Source of the DNA: Comamonadaceae bacterium
Lineage (GTDB): Bacteria > Pseudomonadota > Gammaproteobacteria > Burkholderiales > Burkholderiaceae_C
DNA length: 64,000 nucleotides
Reading direction: 5' to 3'
NCBI GenBank assembly: GCA_027488215.1
Contig: JAIYCB010000044.1
Coordinates: forward strand, 62,001 to 126,000
The notes under the pieces are model-generated. The model saw only the letters and a list, made by a program, of their open reading frames with translations. It ran no database searches and was not told where the DNA came from. A program made the translations under genes and the position numbers. Below are positions 30,101-38,137 of this stretch, piece after piece. Each line of letters starts with the position of its first letter. The first letter of the stretch is position 1.

Positions 30101-31363
30101 GGCTACATTGTTCGCGTCTTTGACCCCGAAAGTCACAGAGGTGGTTGAAGAGGCCGCGGAAGGGGTGCCGCTGACCTGCCCTGTCGAACTGTTCAGTGTC
30201 AGACCTGCAGGCAAGGTGCCAGAGCTGATGAAGTAAGTCAGCGGCGCTGTACCACCGGAGCCAGTGATCGGCGTAAAGCTGGTGGCCGTTCCAACGGTCA
30301 GATTGCGGGACGTGGAGTCGGGTGATCCAGTGGGTCTGGCAAGCACAGTGAAACTCACCGTTGCCGTTGTAGAGGCAGACAAGTTGAGCGAGTCTCTCAC
30401 CGCAACGACGACATTGTTGCTGTAGGTGCCAGTAGGTGTGCCGCTGATCACACCCGTGCTGGCATTGAGCGTGATGCCCGAGGGGAGCGTGCCTGCGCTA
30501 ATGTAGTAGGTGAGCGATCCGTTGCCGCCGGAGCCCGTCAGGGGCGTGATGCCAGTCATTGCACCACTCACTGTCAGATTCTGGGCGGCCACCCCATTGT
30601 TTGTTGCCGTGGGTGGAATCACGTAAGTGAAGAGCGAGTTGGCAGCATTCGATCCAACGGTATTTGTGACCACCACACTGGCAGTGCCTGCGGTTCCGGC
30701 CGGTGTAACGGCTGTGATGCTGGTCTGGCTGCTGACGATATAACTTTGAGCAGCCACGCCACCAATGGTCACACCCGTTACCACGGTTGTCAGGACACTG
30801 TTCTGACCGAAGTCCTTGAACTGACTGCCGGTAATGGTGATCGAGGTACCGCCGTTTGTCGTTCCGGATGTCGGAGAAATGCTGGTGACGGTCGGAACGT
30901 TGGGCGTTCGAGCATAGACACCGTAATAATTGACGCCATTCAAGGAGCTGAACGCGGCGTGAGTCGAAGCGCCCAAGGTCGGGCCCACTGTGTATGTGAA
31001 CACATCCCCTACCGCATATTGCGTGTTGACGGCAATGGTTTTCGATATGCCTGAGCTGCTGACAATCGAATTGAGCGTAACGTTGTTTCCGTAGTTAGTG
31101 TTTTGTGTTTTGCAGGCCGCTGTGAGCGTGATGATCAAGGTGTCGCCTGGATACGACAAGTTATCAAAAACGTTACTGCTGCATCCGTAGGAAATATTCA
31201 AGGTTGCCGCTTTTACTGTCATGGCAGACAGGGCCGTCAGCCCACAGGCGAACAAGACGCCCAGTATGCAGGTCCGCATCCAGACCAGCATCAGAGCTGG
31301 CCATAGCCCATTGCAGAGGGATAAGCGGTTGAGCGTGTTCAATGCATTGGCTTTCACGGCCAT
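27158..31363 (-). CDS. Large surface protein with IPT/TIG, putative Ig (He_PIG) repeats, cadherin-like and FN3-like domains, choice-of-anchor U-like region and IPTL-CTERM sorting tail
   Basis: ORF of 1412 aa from 31396; internal ATG at 31363 (4 nt after the wHTH stop) or Met40 at 31279 are alternative starts. Signal-like [24 protein letters not shown]; [34 protein letters not shown] repeats; C-term [34 protein letters not shown]. Confidence 0.85.
   Translation of the reverse strand: [1401 protein letters not shown]
29519..30607 (-). repeat. Three degenerate protein-level He_PIG-type repeats (residues ~264-352, 355-446, 536-626)
   Basis: [36 protein letters not shown] / [36 protein letters not shown] / [36 protein letters not shown]. 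Confidence 0.8.
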
Positions 31364-31367
31364 CTTT

Positions 31368-31664
31368 TCAAGGCTTGAAAAGCGCCAGTTCATCAAAGAA
31401 CTGGTAGCCCACGTTGCGAATGGCTTCGATCACGGCGCCCTCGGCACCGGCCTCGTGCAGCTTTTTGCGCAGTCGCACCATGCGCACCTGGATATTCGCT
31501 TTCTGGGCGTCATCCGGAGTCAATCCCATGCAATGCGCAACACGTGTAAAGTCCAGCCGCGCGTCGGGTGATTGCGCAAATGCTTGGAGCAATGTGGCTT
31601 CGGTGGCAGTGACACGGACGGTACCTGCAGACCCTGTCAGATCGAGTTTGTGAAGTGTGAGCAC
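31368..31664 (-). CDS. Stand-alone OmpR/PhoB-type winged-helix DNA-binding domain (no receiver)
   Basis: 98 aa, GTG start at 31664; VRVTATEATLLQAFAQSPDARLDFTRVAHCMG...VQVRMVRLRKKLHEAGAEGAVIEAIRNVGYQF, colinear with the C-terminal domain of the neighbouring response regulator. Confidence 0.75.
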   Translation of the reverse strand: MLTLHKLDLTGSAGTVRVTATEATLLQAFAQSPDARLDFTRVAHCMGLTPDDAQKANIQVRMVRLRKKLHEAGAEGAVIEAIRNVGYQFFDELALFKP

Positions 31665-31694
31665 AGCATCCGGAAAAATGACGAGATGCTGTGC
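31661..31694. promoter_or_regulatory. Perfect 10-bp inverted repeat GCACAGCATC-N14-GATGCTGTGC over the wHTH start codon
   Basis: Read directly: gcacagcatc cggaaaaatgacga gatgctgtgc; the GTG start (31664-31662) lies in one arm. Confidence 0.6.
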
Positions 31695-31763
31695 ATTAAA
31701 AGCAAGGTTAGGTTAGGAACCTTTCAAATGCTTGCAGCGCATTGAATGGCTCTAAAAGACCAT

Positions 31764-31783
31764 TAATGAAGGCTTATGAAGGA
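31764..31783. promoter_or_regulatory. Tandem 10-bp direct repeat, putative response-regulator binding site
   Basis: TAATGAAGGC TTATGAAGGA (8/10 identical, head to tail) about 100 bp upstream of the wHTH gene. Confidence 0.45.
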
Positions 31784-31861
31784 TTTAGTAAGAAGAAGAA
31801 AGATTTTTATCGGTGCCACACTCCCCACTACTGGAATGAGGCCATCTGCTGCGGCGCGGTC

Positions 31862-32560
31862 TCAGTGCATAACCTGTACAGGTACCTGTAATTGGTAACC
31901 AATATTGCGAATCGCCTCCAGGCAGTGCCCGGGTGCACCCACCTGCGTCATTTTTTTGCGCAAACGGGTGATGCGCACTTCCAGGCGCGTTTTGCCTGCT
32001 TCGACGCTGTCTATGCCAAACAACTCGAGCAGCTGCCAGTTCTCCAGCCGACCAGACGGGGCTCGGGCAAAGCTTGTGAGCAATGCTTCTTCTGTGCCAC
32101 TCAGGCGCACGATGCCAGCAGGCCCCCGCAGTTCGCGTTGATGCAGCGCCAATGGGCCCAGTGCTCCCAGGCCTGTGGTGTGATGCGCCTGGCGGCGCCG
32201 AGCAAAACTGCTGATGGCGGCCGATAATTCTTCAAACGGAACGGGCTTGGACAGATACATGTCTGCGCCGCAGTCATAGCTGTCGACTTTGTCCTGCAAG
32301 TGTGTCCGTGCCGAAATGATGGCGATACCGACCAGGGGCTGTACTTGACGGATGCGGCGCGACAGGCTGAAACCATCTTCGCCGGGCAGATTGAGATCGA
32401 TGAGAAACAGATCGGCCGACTCTCCGCGTGCCTTGTCTTCCACCTCTTCAGCACAGCTCAGCGCCAGCACGCGATGCCCCTGTGCTCGCAAAATATCGGC
32501 CGTGACTTCGCGCAAGTCGTCATGGTCTTCCACCAGAACGATGCTCAGGCAGGTAGCCAT
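31862..32560 (-). CDS. Response regulator, OmpR-like (receiver plus winged helix)
   Basis: SIVLVEDHDDLREVTADILRAQGH, LFLIDLNLPGEDGFSL, CGADMYLSKPVPFEEL; C-terminal VRITRLRKKMTQVGAPGHCLEAIRNIGYQL. Confidence 0.88.
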   Translation of the reverse strand: MATCLSIVLVEDHDDLREVTADILRAQGHRVLALSCAEEVEDKARGESADLFLIDLNLPGEDGFSLSRRIRQVQPLVGIAIISARTHLQDKVDSYDCGADMYLSKPVPFEELSAAISSFARRRQAHHTTGLGALGPLALHQRELRGPAGIVRLSGTEEALLTSFARAPSGRLENWQLLELFGIDSVEAGKTRLEVRITRLRKKMTQVGAPGHCLEAIRNIGYQLQVPVQVMH

Positions 32561-34434
32561 AGTTCAAAACAGATCATGGTGGGTTGAGGTCGGTATCGCA
32601 GTTCTGCATGCATGTGTTGCGCCAGATTGTGCGATAAAAACAGACCCAGACCCGTACCCGACTGCCTCAGCGCCATTGCACTGCGGTAGTACTTGCTAAA
32701 GAGCTTATCGGCATCTGGCCAGCCGACAGATCCCGGAGCATTGCAGATCTGCAACACCATGCCTGCACGGCCGTCAGCATGGCCCTGTGGGGACAGGCTG
32801 ATGCGAATGCTTTGATCGGGGTCGCCATACTTCAAAGCGTTTTCCACCAAGTTGTTGACAATGATCTGAACGTACTGGGGGTCGGTATGGACAAAGGCAG
32901 GGCCTATGACGTCGACTACAAAGCGACTTGAAGCCTGATGCTCATGCAACCAATGCCCCAACTGCTCGGCCAGATCAATCCGCTTATTGTCCAGTTGGAA
33001 TGGTTGCTCCACCAATCGGTCAGTTTGTACACAGCGCTCGAGGATGGATTGCATGCTGCGTATGGATCGACCGACAAACCCTTGTGTGCGCTTGTCAGCC
33101 GACATCCCTTGCAGGCTCATTTCGATGACAGCCAGCGGTGTTTTCAGCTCATGCATCAGCATGTTGAGCATTTGCGACTGATCCTGACGGCGACGGGTTT
33201 CAATGGCCAGCTGCTCGCGCGACAAAAATAGATGGTTGGCCACTTCCTGCCGGATACGTTCTGACCGACGCGCACGCACAATCAGCAAAACGGTCATGAA
33301 CAGCCCAGAGATCAAGCCGTAGAGCAACACGCCGTAGATCGAAAGCATGGTGCCATCCACCAGTCCCAGGCTGGGTAAGATGCTCAAGGCCAGCGCCAAC
33401 AAAATGCTCACATAATAGGCAACCAAGGCCCATTTAGGCAGGTGGTAGCTGATGTTTCTATCGGGCTGTTGCGGTGTTGATGGCAGACTCAGTGATACCA
33501 GCAACATCACAAGGATTGCTGCTGCATTCAGATGCATGTTCAGGCGCAGTGCATCCCATTTGTAGCCAAGCATCAGCAAGCCCATGGCCACAGCCGATGT
33601 CCCTATCAGCATTTGCATGAGTCTGTGCCCCCACCAAGCCAAGGTGTATTCACGCAGGAGTCGGTACTCAAACACCAGCGATGAGCCGGTTGTCAACAGC
33701 ACCAGCCAGCAGTACATCAGATCCAGTGTTTGAGGCGAAAAGGCTTCCGCGGAAATACTTCGGTGGTAGCCCAGGTAGCTGGCGGTGTAAATCCACAGGA
33801 TGGTTTGTCTGATGGCAAAAGCCCCATTGACCGGATCTCTGTCACGTAGCCACGCCAGCAGAACCCAGATCAGAAATGACAGGATCACCGCTATCAAGGC
33901 GGAATAGATGAGCCACAAGGCGTGTTCGGTTCGCAACATATCACGCGGGGTCAGGGCTTCGACGTGGATCAGTTGCGTGCTGGCAGTGGCAAGGCGCAGC
34001 CAGATTTGACGAGAACTGGGCTCAACCGATATGAAAAATGTGTGGTGAAGCGATTCGAATTCGGTGGATTGCCAGGGGCTCAGATCGCCCACTTTTCGAT
34101 GTCCTGAAAAACTCCCGCGGTCTGCTGGGTCGAACAATGTGATTTCGTCCAGATAGACCGGACGGATTCGCAGCACCAGGGTGTTGGACTGGATGGTGTC
34201 AGCCCCGGGTATTTGCAACCTGATCCATTGCACATGGGGACTGAAGCCTTTGCTCAGTACACCTGTATAGGGTTGGTAGTTTTGTTGCTGTGCCTGTTCG
34301 AAACTGGCTTGGCCAGTCACGTCGCTCCAGTAGGCCCTCTCCAGAATCCGATCGCTAGCCCATGCCTGACCGGCAAGAAGCCCAAAGATGAAGGCCTTCA
34401 GTGCGATCCAAAGCCAAAACCGAAAGACAGTCAC
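32545..34434 (-). CDS. Sensor histidine kinase with 7TMR-DISM-type extracellular and 7TM domains
   Basis: Signal peptide FWLWIALKAFIFGLLAGQAWA; FSPHVQWIRLQIPG, multiple TM helices; MLMHELKTPLAVIEMSLQGM H-box, NNLVENALKYG N-box, SGTGLGLFLSHNLAQHM G-box. ORF opens at GTG 34446; GTG 34434 preferred because of GTGA overlap with the upstream small ORF. Confidence 0.85.
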   Translation of the reverse strand: MTVFRFWLWIALKAFIFGLLAGQAWASDRILERAYWSDVTGQASFEQAQQQNYQPYTGVLSKGFSPHVQWIRLQIPGADTIQSNTLVLRIRPVYLDEITLFDPADRGSFSGHRKVGDLSPWQSTEFESLHHTFFISVEPSSRQIWLRLATASTQLIHVEALTPRDMLRTEHALWLIYSALIAVILSFLIWVLLAWLRDRDPVNGAFAIRQTILWIYTASYLGYHRSISAEAFSPQTLDLMYCWLVLLTTGSSLVFEYRLLREYTLAWWGHRLMQMLIGTSAVAMGLLMLGYKWDALRLNMHLNAAAILVMLLVSLSLPSTPQQPDRNISYHLPKWALVAYYVSILLALALSILPSLGLVDGTMLSIYGVLLYGLISGLFMTVLLIVRARRSERIRQEVANHLFLSREQLAIETRRRQDQSQMLNMLMHELKTPLAVIEMSLQGMSADKRTQGFVGRSIRSMQSILERCVQTDRLVEQPFQLDNKRIDLAEQLGHWLHEHQASSRFVVDVIGPAFVHTDPQYVQIIVNNLVENALKYGDPDQSIRISLSPQGHADGRAGMVLQICNAPGSVGWPDADKLFSKYYRSAMALRQSGTGLGLFLSHNLAQHMHAELRYRPQPTMICFELWLPA

Positions 34435-34583
34435 CGCTGGCTCCACTGAGTTTCGAGCATCAGCTCGGGGTTGAACGGCCGACCCAAAACTGCATCGTCG
34501 AAGGCGCCAAAATCGTCAGCGGCGATCATGCGTTGCAGTATGCCGGCGGTCAGCAGAAGTTCGGATGCGCTCATGGAAATCAT
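34431..34583 (-). CDS. Small ORF, 50 aa, hypothetical; absent from the supplied ORF track
   Basis: Reverse strand translation MISMSASELLLTAGILQRMIAADDFGAFDDAVLGRPFNPELMLETQWSQR*; stop TGA overlaps kinase start GTG (GTGA at 34434-34431). Confidence 0.5.
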   Translation of the reverse strand: MISMSASELLLTAGILQRMIAADDFGAFDDAVLGRPFNPELMLETQWSQR

Positions 34584-34742
34584 GGGGCGTATTCTCAGGG
34601 TTTTGTCCAGGAATGCTTACGGGCACAATCCAGATGCGAATTTACAGGATCCGCACCTGGTTCAGGCATGGATACAGCATGAATACACCGTTTTTTGCAG
34701 GCGGCAATTGGACCCGACATCCCCCGCTTGAGCTCACCATGC

Positions 34743-34774
34743 AAAACGGCCCCGGGATCGCCCCGGGGCCGTTT
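34743..34774 (-). terminator. Rho-independent terminator downstream of acnB
   Basis: 13-bp perfect stem AAACGGCCCCGGG-atcgc-CCCGGGGCCGTTT ending in TTTT on the reverse strand. Confidence 0.85.
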
Positions 34775-34796
34775 CTTGGTCTCAGCCAATCAACGC

Positions 34797-37388
34797 TTAC
34801 GCGGCCACACCCTTGGCGTTTTCCACATATTCTTCAATCTGGTTGAAGTTCATGTACTTGTAGATCGCCGCGCCGTCTTTGTTCACGATGCCCATGGCTT
34901 CATGGTATTCGGCGACTGTCGGGATGTGGCCCAGCTTGGACGCGATCGCCGCCAACTCGGCGCTGGCCAGGAACACGTTTGTGTTCTTGCCCAGGCGGTT
35001 GGGGAAGTTGCGTGTGCTGGTGGACACCACCGTGGCGCCTTCACGCACTTGGGCTTGGTTGCCCATGCACAGCGAGCAGCCAGGCATTTCGGTGCGGGCA
35101 CCGGCGGCGCCGAAGTTGGCGTAGTGGCCTTCCTTGATCAGCTCGCTCTCGTCCATCTTGGTCGGTGGGGCCACCCACAGCTTGACCGGGATGTCGCGGC
35201 TGCCGCCGAGCAGCTTGGCCGCGGCGCGGAAGTGACCGATGTTGGTCATGCACGAACCGATGAACGCTTCGTCGATCTTGGTGCCCGCCACGTCGGACAA
35301 GAACTTGGCGTCGTCCGGGTCGTTGGGGCAGCACAGGATCGGCTCTTTGATCTCGTTCATGTCGATTTCAATGACGTGGGCGTACTCAGCGTTCTTGTCG
35401 GCTTCGAGCAGTTCGGGCTTGGCCAACCAGGCTTCGACCTTCTCGATGCGGCGGGCCAAGGTGCGTGCGTCGGCATAACCGTCAGCGATCATGTTCTTCA
35501 TAAGCACCACGTTGGACTTCAGGTACTCCTCGATCGGCTCCTTGTTGAGCTTGATCGTGCAACCGGCAGCCGAACGCTCGGCAGACGCGTCGGACAACTC
35601 AAACGCTTGCTCGACCTTGAGGTTGGGCAGGCCTTCAATTTCCAGGATGCGGCCCGAGAACTCGTTGATCTTGCCGGCCTTGGCCACGGTGAGCAGGCCC
35701 TTCTTGATGGCATACAGCGGAATCGCATGCACCAAATCGCGCAGGGTCACGCCAGGCTGCATTTCGCCTTTAAAACGCACAACAATAGACTCGGGCATGT
35801 CCAAAGGCATCACACCCGTGGCCGCACCAAAGGCCACCAAACCCGAACCGGCGGGGAAGGAAATGCCGATGGGGAAACGGGTGTGCGAGTCGCCGCCAGT
35901 GCCCACTGTGTCGGGCAAAAGCAGGCGGTTGAGCCAGCTGTGGATCACACCGTCACCGGGACGCAGGGACACGCCGCCGCGGTTGCTCATGAACGCAGGC
36001 AATTCGCGGTGGGTCTTGACGTCCACGGCCTTGGGGTAAGCCGCGGTGTGGCAAAAGGACTGCATCACCATGTCGGCGCTGAAGCCCAGGCAAGCCAAGT
36101 CTTTCAACTCGTCGCGGGTCATCGGACCCGTGGTGTCTTGTGAACCCACGGTGGTCATCTTGGGTTCGCAGTAGGTGCCGGGGCGCACGCCTTGGCCTTC
36201 GGGCAAACCAACCGCACGGCCAACCATTTTCTGGGCCAAGGTGAAACCCGCCTTGGTGGCCGCTGCAGGTGCTGGCAGGCGGAAGACGGTGGAAGCGGGC
36301 AGACCCAGGAACTCGCGCGCCTTGGCAGTCAGCGAGCGGCCAATGATCAGGTTGATGCGGCCACCGGCGCGCACTTCGTCAAACAGCACATCGCTCTTGA
36401 GTTGGAAGGTGGTGACGGTTTGGCCGTCCTTCACGATCTTGCCTTCGTAGGGCAAGACATCGACCACGTCGCCCATGTTCAGGCCGCTGACATCGACTTC
36501 GATCGGCAAGGCGCCGGAGTCTTCTTGGGTGTTGAAGAAGATGGGGGCAATCTTGCCGCCCAAAGTCACGCCGCCAAAACGCTTGTTCGGCACGAAGGGG
36601 ATGTCTTCACCAAAGCCCCAGATGATGCTGTTGGTGGCCGACTTGCGGCTGGAGCCGGTGCCGACCACGTCGCCCACGTAAGACACCAAATGGCCTTTTT
36701 TCTTGAGCTCTTCGATCATGGCCATGGGGCCGCGCTTGCCGTCTTCTTCGGGCTTGAAGGGTGCGCCTTCGCGGGTGTTTTTGAGCATCGCGAGGTAGTG
36801 CAGCGGGATGTCGGGGCGGCTCCAGGCGTCGGGCGCGGGCGACAGGTCGTCGGTGTTGGTTTCACCTGGCACCTTGAAGACGGTGATGGTGATTTTTTTC
36901 TCGACTTCGGGGCGGCTGGTGAACCACTCGGCCTCGGCCCAGCTTTGCATGACTTCTTTGGCCTTGGCGTTGCCCGCCTTGGCTTTTTCGGCGACATCGT
37001 TGAAGAAGTCGAACATCAGCAGGGTTTTCTTCAGGCCTTCAGCGGCCACGCCAGCCACTTCTGCGCTGTCGAGCAATTCGATGAGCGGGTGCACGTTGTA
37101 GCCACCCACCATGGTGCCCAGCAGCTCGGTGGCCTTGGCTTTGGAGATCAAGCCTACGCTGATTTCGCCGTGCGCTACAGCGGCCAAGAAAGAGGCCTTG
37201 ACCTTGGCAGCATCGTCCACACCCGGTGGCACGCGGTGGGTCAGCAGGTCCATCAAGAAGGCGTCTTCGCCTGCAGGTGGGTTCTTGATCAGTTCGATCA
37301 GTTCGGCCACTTGTTTGGCATCAAGAGGCAGGGGCGGGATGCCCAATGCAGCGCGTTCGGCTGCGTGTTCACGGTACGCTTTCAACAT
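34797..37388 (-). CDS. acnB: Bifunctional aconitate hydratase 2 / 2-methylisocitrate dehydratase
   Basis: 863 aa; [75 protein letters not shown]. Confidence 0.97.
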   Translation of the reverse strand: MLKAYREHAAERAALGIPPLPLDAKQVAELIELIKNPPAGEDAFLMDLLTHRVPPGVDDAAKVKASFLAAVAHGEISVGLISKAKATELLGTMVGGYNVHPLIELLDSAEVAGVAAEGLKKTLLMFDFFNDVAEKAKAGNAKAKEVMQSWAEAEWFTSRPEVEKKITITVFKVPGETNTDDLSPAPDAWSRPDIPLHYLAMLKNTREGAPFKPEEDGKRGPMAMIEELKKKGHLVSYVGDVVGTGSSRKSATNSIIWGFGEDIPFVPNKRFGGVTLGGKIAPIFFNTQEDSGALPIEVDVSGLNMGDVVDVLPYEGKIVKDGQTVTTFQLKSDVLFDEVRAGGRINLIIGRSLTAKAREFLGLPASTVFRLPAPAAATKAGFTLAQKMVGRAVGLPEGQGVRPGTYCEPKMTTVGSQDTTGPMTRDELKDLACLGFSADMVMQSFCHTAAYPKAVDVKTHRELPAFMSNRGGVSLRPGDGVIHSWLNRLLLPDTVGTGGDSHTRFPIGISFPAGSGLVAFGAATGVMPLDMPESIVVRFKGEMQPGVTLRDLVHAIPLYAIKKGLLTVAKAGKINEFSGRILEIEGLPNLKVEQAFELSDASAERSAAGCTIKLNKEPIEEYLKSNVVLMKNMIADGYADARTLARRIEKVEAWLAKPELLEADKNAEYAHVIEIDMNEIKEPILCCPNDPDDAKFLSDVAGTKIDEAFIGSCMTNIGHFRAAAKLLGGSRDIPVKLWVAPPTKMDESELIKEGHYANFGAAGARTEMPGCSLCMGNQAQVREGATVVSTSTRNFPNRLGKNTNVFLASAELAAIASKLGHIPTVAEYHEAMGIVNKDGAAIYKYMNFNQIEEYVENAKGVAA

Positions 37389-37412
37389 GGTTTTTTCTCC
37401 GGTCAGTCAAAG

Positions 37413-38111
37413 TCAATCGTTGGATCTGCCCATGCCGGTTTTGTCAAACAGGCTGGGCGGCGGGTTGGTTTTCATGCCTTGGCCATAGGCCACTTGCTTG
37501 GGGTGCGCACATTCGTCGGCAACTCGAAGGCCCTTTTTCTGGTCCATCAACATGGACTTGTTGGCCAGTTGCAACCAAACGGCACCAGCTTTTTTATCTT
37601 CCAGACGCAGAGCGCCGGTACTGGTGCGCACGGGGTACATGCGGTAGCGAAAGCCTTTGCCCTGTACATGGAAATAGCCAGGCGCTGCCGTATCGGCTTC
37701 AACACGCACGCTGGCCCCCATCTCACAGGGCATGAGGCCTTGGTGAATTTGCTGGGCAATGGCCAAGTCTTGCGACATCGGATCTGACGCACTTTGGGTC
37801 ACAGGGGCCGCTTCAGCCAAACCAGAATCCACAGGTGCCAGGGTCGGCGCAGCGGCCGGGGAAGGAGGTGCAGACCCCACGCTGTGCATGGGCTGCACCT
37901 CGGTCCATGCAGGCAGCGGCTGCATGGGCGCAAGAGACTGGGCCTCGGCAATGGCGCGGGCTTGCAGGCGTGCCGTGAGATCGGCAGATGCACGGGCTTT
38001 GGCCTGCGCGGACGACTGAGAAAGCTGAGCCTTGGCACCTGTCTGCCCCTGGCTTTGCGCCCAGGCAGGCAGCAAAGTGGCAAAGACCAGAACAACAAGG
38101 CTATTGCGCAT
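37413..38111 (-). CDS. Hypothetical exported protein
   Basis: MRNSLVVLVFATLLPAWAQSQ signal peptide; C-terminal GYFHVQGKGFRYRMYPVRTSTGALRLEDKKAGAVWLQLANKSMLMDQKKG; no family recognised. Confidence 0.65.
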   Translation of the reverse strand: MRNSLVVLVFATLLPAWAQSQGQTGAKAQLSQSSAQAKARASADLTARLQARAIAEAQSLAPMQPLPAWTEVQPMHSVGSAPPSPAAAPTLAPVDSGLAEAAPVTQSASDPMSQDLAIAQQIHQGLMPCEMGASVRVEADTAAPGYFHVQGKGFRYRMYPVRTSTGALRLEDKKAGAVWLQLANKSMLMDQKKGLRVADECAHPKQVAYGQGMKTNPPPSLFDKTGMGRSND

Positions 38112-38137
38112 GGACTTCCCTTTGAAGACTGCGGGCA

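Noticed and set aside
29519-30607. Possible CRISPR or DNA tandem repeat inside the large gene
   Set aside because: Repeats are protein-domain repeats, long and diverged at nucleotide level, with no regular spacer/repeat unit.
34565-34846. 93-aa plus-strand ORF between the kinase and acnB
   Set aside because: Runs through the acnB terminator hairpin into the acnB coding region; overlaps the better supported minus-strand small ORF.
36192-37787. 531-aa plus-strand ORF (and 34695-36143, 482 aa)
   Set aside because: Antisense shadow ORFs of acnB; His/Gln/Gly-rich with no domain pattern.
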